64,000 bases of DNA from Lacunisphaera sp. (GTDB taxonomy: Bacteria; Verrucomicrobiota; Verrucomicrobiia; Opitutales; Opitutaceae): the NCBI GenBank assembly GCA_029945445.1, contig JAQSCO010000057.1:232985-296984 (forward strand). Reading direction: 5' to 3'. The position numbers were made by a program, and so were the translations under genes. This document shows, one piece after another, positions 60,802 through 64,000 of this stretch. The notes beneath the pieces were generated by a model. The model ran no database searches. It was not told the DNA's origin and worked only from the letters and a program-made list of their open reading frames with translations. Position 1 is the first letter of the stretch. Each line of letters begins with the position of its first letter.

Positions 60802-61755
60802 TCAGGGAATTATGGCGTCACGGTTCTCGGGGCGGCCGCGCGTGAAGTTGTGGTTGTGGATCGGCTTTAACACCGCGAGCACCTTGGCCATCAGCTCAAA
60901 ATCGATCGGCTCCTCAATGTAGGCGACGTTCTTACGGATGTTCTCCGGACTCGCCGTGCCGACGAGCGTCGTGGCGATGCCGGGGTGGTGGACGGCGAAC
61001 TGGATCGCGAGCTTCGTGATGTCGGCGCCGACGGATGCGCAATACTCCACGGCGCGGCGGCAGCCGTCCATGATCGGTTTCGGTGCGGGATGCCAGACCG
61101 GCGCGCCGCGCTCCGTGAGTAGGCCCATGCCAGTGGCTGAGGCGTTGATGACGCCGATGCCCTTTTCGTGCAGATACGGCAGCATCGGCTCGAGGCCGGT
61201 GTCGTTGAGGCAATAACGGCAGAACGACAAGATCGCCTCCACCGTGCCCGACGGCACGCAGTCGAGAACAGCGGGAAAAACCTTCAGCGGCAGTCCGGTG
61301 ATGCCGAGGTGCCCGATGCGGCCGGCCGCCTTGAGCTTGGCGAGCGCGGGCAGGGTCTCGCTCACGATCTGGTTCAGGTCGGCAAACTCGATGTCGTGGC
61401 AGTGCAGGACATCGATGTAGTCCGTGCCGAGCCGCTGGCAGCTCTCGTTGAAGCTTTCCGTCACGCGCTTGGCCGAGAAGTCGAAGTTACCCTCGCCATA
61501 CTGGCCAACCTTGGTCGCGAGGTAATAGCTGTCGCGCGGCACACCCGACAACGCGCGGCCGAGCACGGTCTCGGACTTGGTGGTGCCGTAATGCGGCGAG
61601 GTGTCGAGGAAGTTGATGCCGAGGGCGAGCGCGGTGCGCACGGTGCGAATGCCCTCGCCGTCGTCGATCGTGCGGAAGGCGTTGCCAAGCGGCGAGGCGC
61701 CGTAGCTGAGGACCGAGACTTTGAGGCCAGTGCGGCCGAGTTGGCGGTAATGCAT
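60802..61755 (-). CDS. Aldo-keto reductase, probable L-fucose/L-galactose dehydrogenase type
   Basis: 317 residues. Catalytic tetrad: Asp and Tyr in NFLDTSPHYGTTK, Lys in YYLATKVGQYG, His in IDVLHCHDIEF. C-terminal FVGTASPENIRK-like GTASPENIRKNV binds NAD(P). The AKR subgroup with SFCRYCLNDTGLEP is close to L-fucose / D-arabinose dehydrogenases. Three bases before the lactonase start. Confidence 0.85.
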   Translation of the reverse strand: MHYRQLGRTGLKVSVLSYGASPLGNAFRTIDDGEGIRTVRTALALGINFLDTSPHYGTTKSETVLGRALSGVPRDSYYLATKVGQYGEGNFDFSAKRVTESFNESCQRLGTDYIDVLHCHDIEFADLNQIVSETLPALAKLKAAGRIGHLGITGLPLKVFPAVLDCVPSGTVEAILSFCRYCLNDTGLEPMLPYLHEKGIGVINASATGMGLLTERGAPVWHPAPKPIMDGCRRAVEYCASVGADITKLAIQFAVHHPGIATTLVGTASPENIRKNVAYIEEPIDFELMAKVLAVLKPIHNHNFTRGRPENRDAIIP

Positions 61756-61757
61756 GG

Positions 61758-62588
61758 TCAGCGGGTAAGACGGTAGAACTTCGCGGCGGTGTCACCAAGG
61801 ATCGCCTTGCGCTCGGGGGGCGCGAGCCCGGTCACACAGCTTTCCACGAAGCGATCCCAGCGCGAATACTCCGTGGCGACAAGGCAAACAGGCCAGTCCG
61901 ACCCGAACATCAGCCGGTCGGCACCGAACGCCGTGAGCACCACGTCGAAGTAGGGCCAGAGCAGCTCGGGTGTCCACTCAAGGCCCAGCACCTCAGTGAC
62001 GACGCCGGAGAACTTGCAGCAGACGTTCGGCCGGCGCGCGAGTTCGGCCAGGTCGCGGCGCCACTCAGCCGGCGGCCTGCCGGTGATCACGGGTTTGGCG
62101 AGGTGGTCGAGCACGAAGGCCAGGTTCGGGTGCCGGTCGACGAGCGCGATGGCAGCGGGCAGCTGCGGGGCCTTCACGAGCAGGTCGTAGCTGAGGCCGT
62201 GCGCGGCCACGGCGCGCAAGCCGGCGTTGAAGGCCGGTTCCGCCAGGTAGGCGTCGGGTTCGTCCTGCAGGACGTGGCGCACGCCCTTGAGTTTTTTCTC
62301 CTCGCGCAACTCGTCGAGGAGGTTGGGGATTTTAGGATCGGTGAGCGGCACCCAGCCGACGACGCCCTTGATGAACGCGTGGCGGTGCGAATGCTCAAGC
62401 AGCTGCATCGTCTCCTCGAGCATCTGCCGGGCCTGCACCACGACGGTGCCGTCAACGTTGGCGGCGGCCAGCACCGGTGCGAGGTCGGCCGGATAGAAAT
62501 TGCGCCGCAGGGCGCCCAGGTCGTCGCTGATCCAGCCGAACTCCTCCGGCGTGTAGCGCCAGAAGTGATGATGGGCGTCGATCTTCAT
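61758..62588 (-). CDS. Amidohydrolase, L-fuconolactone/L-rhamnono-lactonase type
   Basis: 276 residues of the COG3618 TIM-barrel hydrolase group. IDAHHHFWRY carries the HxH, with MFGSDWPVCL the late Asp motif. These open the lactone made by a sugar dehydrogenase such as the AKR next door. Adjacent in operon order to AKR and zinc dehydrogenase. Confidence 0.87.
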   Translation of the reverse strand: MKIDAHHHFWRYTPEEFGWISDDLGALRRNFYPADLAPVLAAANVDGTVVVQARQMLEETMQLLEHSHRHAFIKGVVGWVPLTDPKIPNLLDELREEKKLKGVRHVLQDEPDAYLAEPAFNAGLRAVAAHGLSYDLLVKAPQLPAAIALVDRHPNLAFVLDHLAKPVITGRPPAEWRRDLAELARRPNVCCKFSGVVTEVLGLEWTPELLWPYFDVVLTAFGADRLMFGSDWPVCLVATEYSRWDRFVESCVTGLAPPERKAILGDTAAKFYRLTR

Positions 62589-62656
62589 GCGGTCACGCCG
62601 ATCAGGTTGGCAATCAGACCGGGCACGGCGGGACGGAAGAGGCCGGATTTAAGCAT
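62585..62656 (-). CDS. 23-codon leader-like ORF overlapping the lactonase start
   Basis: From an ATG at 62656 to a TGA at 62585, encoding MLKSGLFRPAVPGLIANLIG plus VTA. The TGA overlaps the lactonase ATG (ATGA). The MLKSG start faintly resembles the RbsD/FucU mutarotase N-terminus, so it may be a remnant of one. It may simply be chance. Confidence 0.3.
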   Translation of the reverse strand: MLKSGLFRPAVPGLIANLIGVTA

Positions 62657-62730
62657 GGCGGGGCAAGGAGTCGGTTAACGGCAGGGTCGCCGGGCCGATG
62701 GCACGGGGCAAGGCCGGGTTATGTGATGCG

Positions 62731-63612
62731 TCAACCGGGGGCCAGCAGCCGCTCGCACAGCGCCACGAGCCGCGCCCGCAGGGGCTGGCTGCGCTCGGCG
62801 AAGTCGCGTTGGTGTCGCTCGTATTCGGCGCGGCCCTCCGGTGTTTCGATGCGGATCGGAGGGAAGCCGAGTTTTTCGAGATCGTAGGGACTCGCGCGCA
62901 TGTCGACCTCGCGGATGTGGCGGGCCAGGGCAAAGCAGTCGGCGATGAGTTCGCTCGGCGTGAACGGCGCCAGTTTGAACGCCCACTTGTACAGATCCAT
63001 GTTCGCGTGCAAGCAGCCGCGCTGCTCGAACTGCGCGGCGGTGGCGCGTTCCGGCTGGAGCTTGTTCAGTGGCCGGGCCGGCGCCGTGAAAAAACGGAAC
63101 GCATCGAAGTGCGAGCAGCGCACCGGCTGGGCCTCGACGATGCGCGCGAGCTCGTCCGGGGCGAAGCGCAGCGGCCAGGCGTTGTGCCGCACCTCGTCCG
63201 GCGTCTGCCGGTAGACCATCGCCCACTCGTGCAGGCCGTAGCACGCGAAGAGCGGCGGCCGCTCGACCGTGGCGCGCAGCAGCGCCAGCATCCACGCCAC
63301 GCTCTCGCGCCGGGGCAGCGCCGCGACGTTCAGCACGACGCCGCCGTCGAGCTCGTGGTATTCGGACCAGCGGAGAAACTCCCGCGCGGCCGCGCCCTGC
63401 AGCATGACGTCCGGCCCCGGATGCCAGCGGCGCAGCCACGCCGGACGGAAACGGTAGTATTCAAACAGGAAATCATGGACCGGGTGTTTCTCGCCGCGGG
63501 CGGCGCGCGCCTGGTGCGGATCGGTCCAGGCCCGGACGCGCGCTTCATGCGCGCGCTGGCGCGCCTGCCACTCGGGTTCCGCGAGGATCGCCGGCTGGAC
63601 CGTCGAGATCAT
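62731..63612 (-). CDS. 3-methyladenine DNA glycosylase-like protein
   Basis: 293 residues. RVRAWTDPHQARAARGEKHP followed by VHDFLFEYYRFRPAWLRRWH is the characteristic N-terminal block of actinobacterial proteins annotated as 3-methyladenine DNA glycosylase. RCSHFDAFRFFTAPARPLN and CLHANMDLYKWAFKL follow. The glycosylase function is by annotation habit; no helix-hairpin-helix is seen. It may not belong with the sugar genes. Confidence 0.7.
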   Translation of the reverse strand: MISTVQPAILAEPEWQARQRAHEARVRAWTDPHQARAARGEKHPVHDFLFEYYRFRPAWLRRWHPGPDVMLQGAAAREFLRWSEYHELDGGVVLNVAALPRRESVAWMLALLRATVERPPLFACYGLHEWAMVYRQTPDEVRHNAWPLRFAPDELARIVEAQPVRCSHFDAFRFFTAPARPLNKLQPERATAAQFEQRGCLHANMDLYKWAFKLAPFTPSELIADCFALARHIREVDMRASPYDLEKLGFPPIRIETPEGRAEYERHQRDFAERSQPLRARLVALCERLLAPG

Positions 63613-63613
63613 C

Positions 63614-64000
63614 TCAGAAGCCCTTCGTCAGCAACCGGCGCACGCCCTCGATCGGGGCGAGCGCGATGAAGCGCAGTTCCACCGGCCAGTTGAGCTTGCT
63701 CGCGAGCGAGCGCAGGGCGAAGGCCGCGGGGGCGCTGTTGAGGATCCGGCCGCTTACGCCGCACGGGAGCTTGGCGGCGGGCTGCGGGAAAAGCCGGTGG
63801 ATGACCTCGTCGGCCTGCCGCGCGAGATCGGTGAGGGAATCCGCCAGCACCTGCTGCGCGGGCCCGCAATCCTGCGCGGCCAGTTCGATGACGCGCGGAG
63901 CGAAGGCGGCGATCTGCGCATTGGCCGCCGGGTCGTTATAGAAGAAATGCGAGTTCGCCGAGTAGTCGGCCAGCCCGGTGTGGGCGCGCAGGGCCGCGAC
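63614..64000 (-). CDS. BadF/BadG-type N-acetylglucosamine kinase-like protein, C-terminal part (5' end outside window)
   Basis: The frame is open to the window edge. About 128 residues are visible, ending EGVRRLLTKGF. NDPAANAQIAAFAPRVIEL, ADEVIHRLFPQPAAKLPCG and GRILNSAPAAFALRSL resemble the end of the BadF/BadG/BcrA/BcrD ATPase family used by N-acetylglucosamine kinases. Stops 1 base before the glycosylase-like gene, so the two may be coupled. Confidence 0.65.
   Translation of the reverse strand, partial: VAALRAHTGLADYSANSHFFYNDPAANAQIAAFAPRVIELAAQDCGPAQQVLADSLTDLARQADEVIHRLFPQPAAKLPCGVSGRILNSAPAAFALRSLASKLNWPVELRFIALAPIEGVRRLLTKGF

Overview
This window is high-GC, densely packed bacterial chromosome, about 64 kb with about 65 protein genes. 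No rRNA, tRNA, transposase, phage gene or CRISPR array was recognised. Gene content and style (OleC/OleD pair, a DUF5069 gene, ribose-type ABC transporter with oxidative deoxysugar genes, Feo system, many short interspersed hairpin repeats) suggest Verrucomicrobiota, most likely Opitutaceae. That assignment is inference from general familiarity, not from a search.

Layout. 1-15 kb: housekeeping and envelope genes, namely a 5'-nucleotidase fragment, lytic transglycosylase, an unknown TolB/TPR-like protein, OmpH/Skp, rlmN, a TIGR01777 epimerase, MarC, a class-A-like serine hydrolase, an M20 peptidase, a TSUP permease, pdxH, a histidine kinase with a degenerate receiver, a lipoate ligase-like protein and a frameshifted S9 peptidase. 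15-30 kb: a GNAT enzyme, two divergent RNA methyltransferases whose GTG starts sit in one inverted repeat, oleD-oleC, RNase D, a histone-deacetylase-like protein, GDPD, queC-queE-exoD, TerC, DUF1232 and two tandem amidohydrolases. 30-39 kb: feoA-feoB plus a 55-residue Cys-rich Feo accessory gene, then the full atpBEFHAGDC operon. 39-50 kb: trmB, phoB-phoR, mnmE-mnmG (a low-GC patch carrying parS-like palindromes), recA and small conserved genes. 50-64 kb: serA, DUF5069, a kinase-like unknown, a large membrane protein, then a minus-strand block (BadF-type kinase end, 3-methyladenine glycosylase-like protein, lactonase, aldo-keto reductase, Zn dehydrogenase, two sugar-binding proteins, ABC ATPase, permease). 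The block reads as uptake and oxidative catabolism of a sugar such as L-fucose.

The main unusual layer is repeats rather than a single defence or mobile system. Several families of short palindromic or degenerate AT-rich repeats lie between genes and also inside coding frames. One family has three copies with strong hairpins. Another 29-bp repeat occurs both between genes and inside the 5'-nucleotidase frame. Degenerate repeats add peptides to OleC and an RNA methyltransferase, and one inverted repeat supplies start codons to two divergent genes. Two TTCCACGTGGAA palindromes, in mnmG and phoB, suggest an origin-proximal ParB-binding region. Candidate operators are seen upstream of feoA (Fur-like), phoB (Pho-box-like) and recA (an unexplained palindrome).

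Most starts were chosen by family alignment from memory. Functional names for substrate-specific enzymes are inference.
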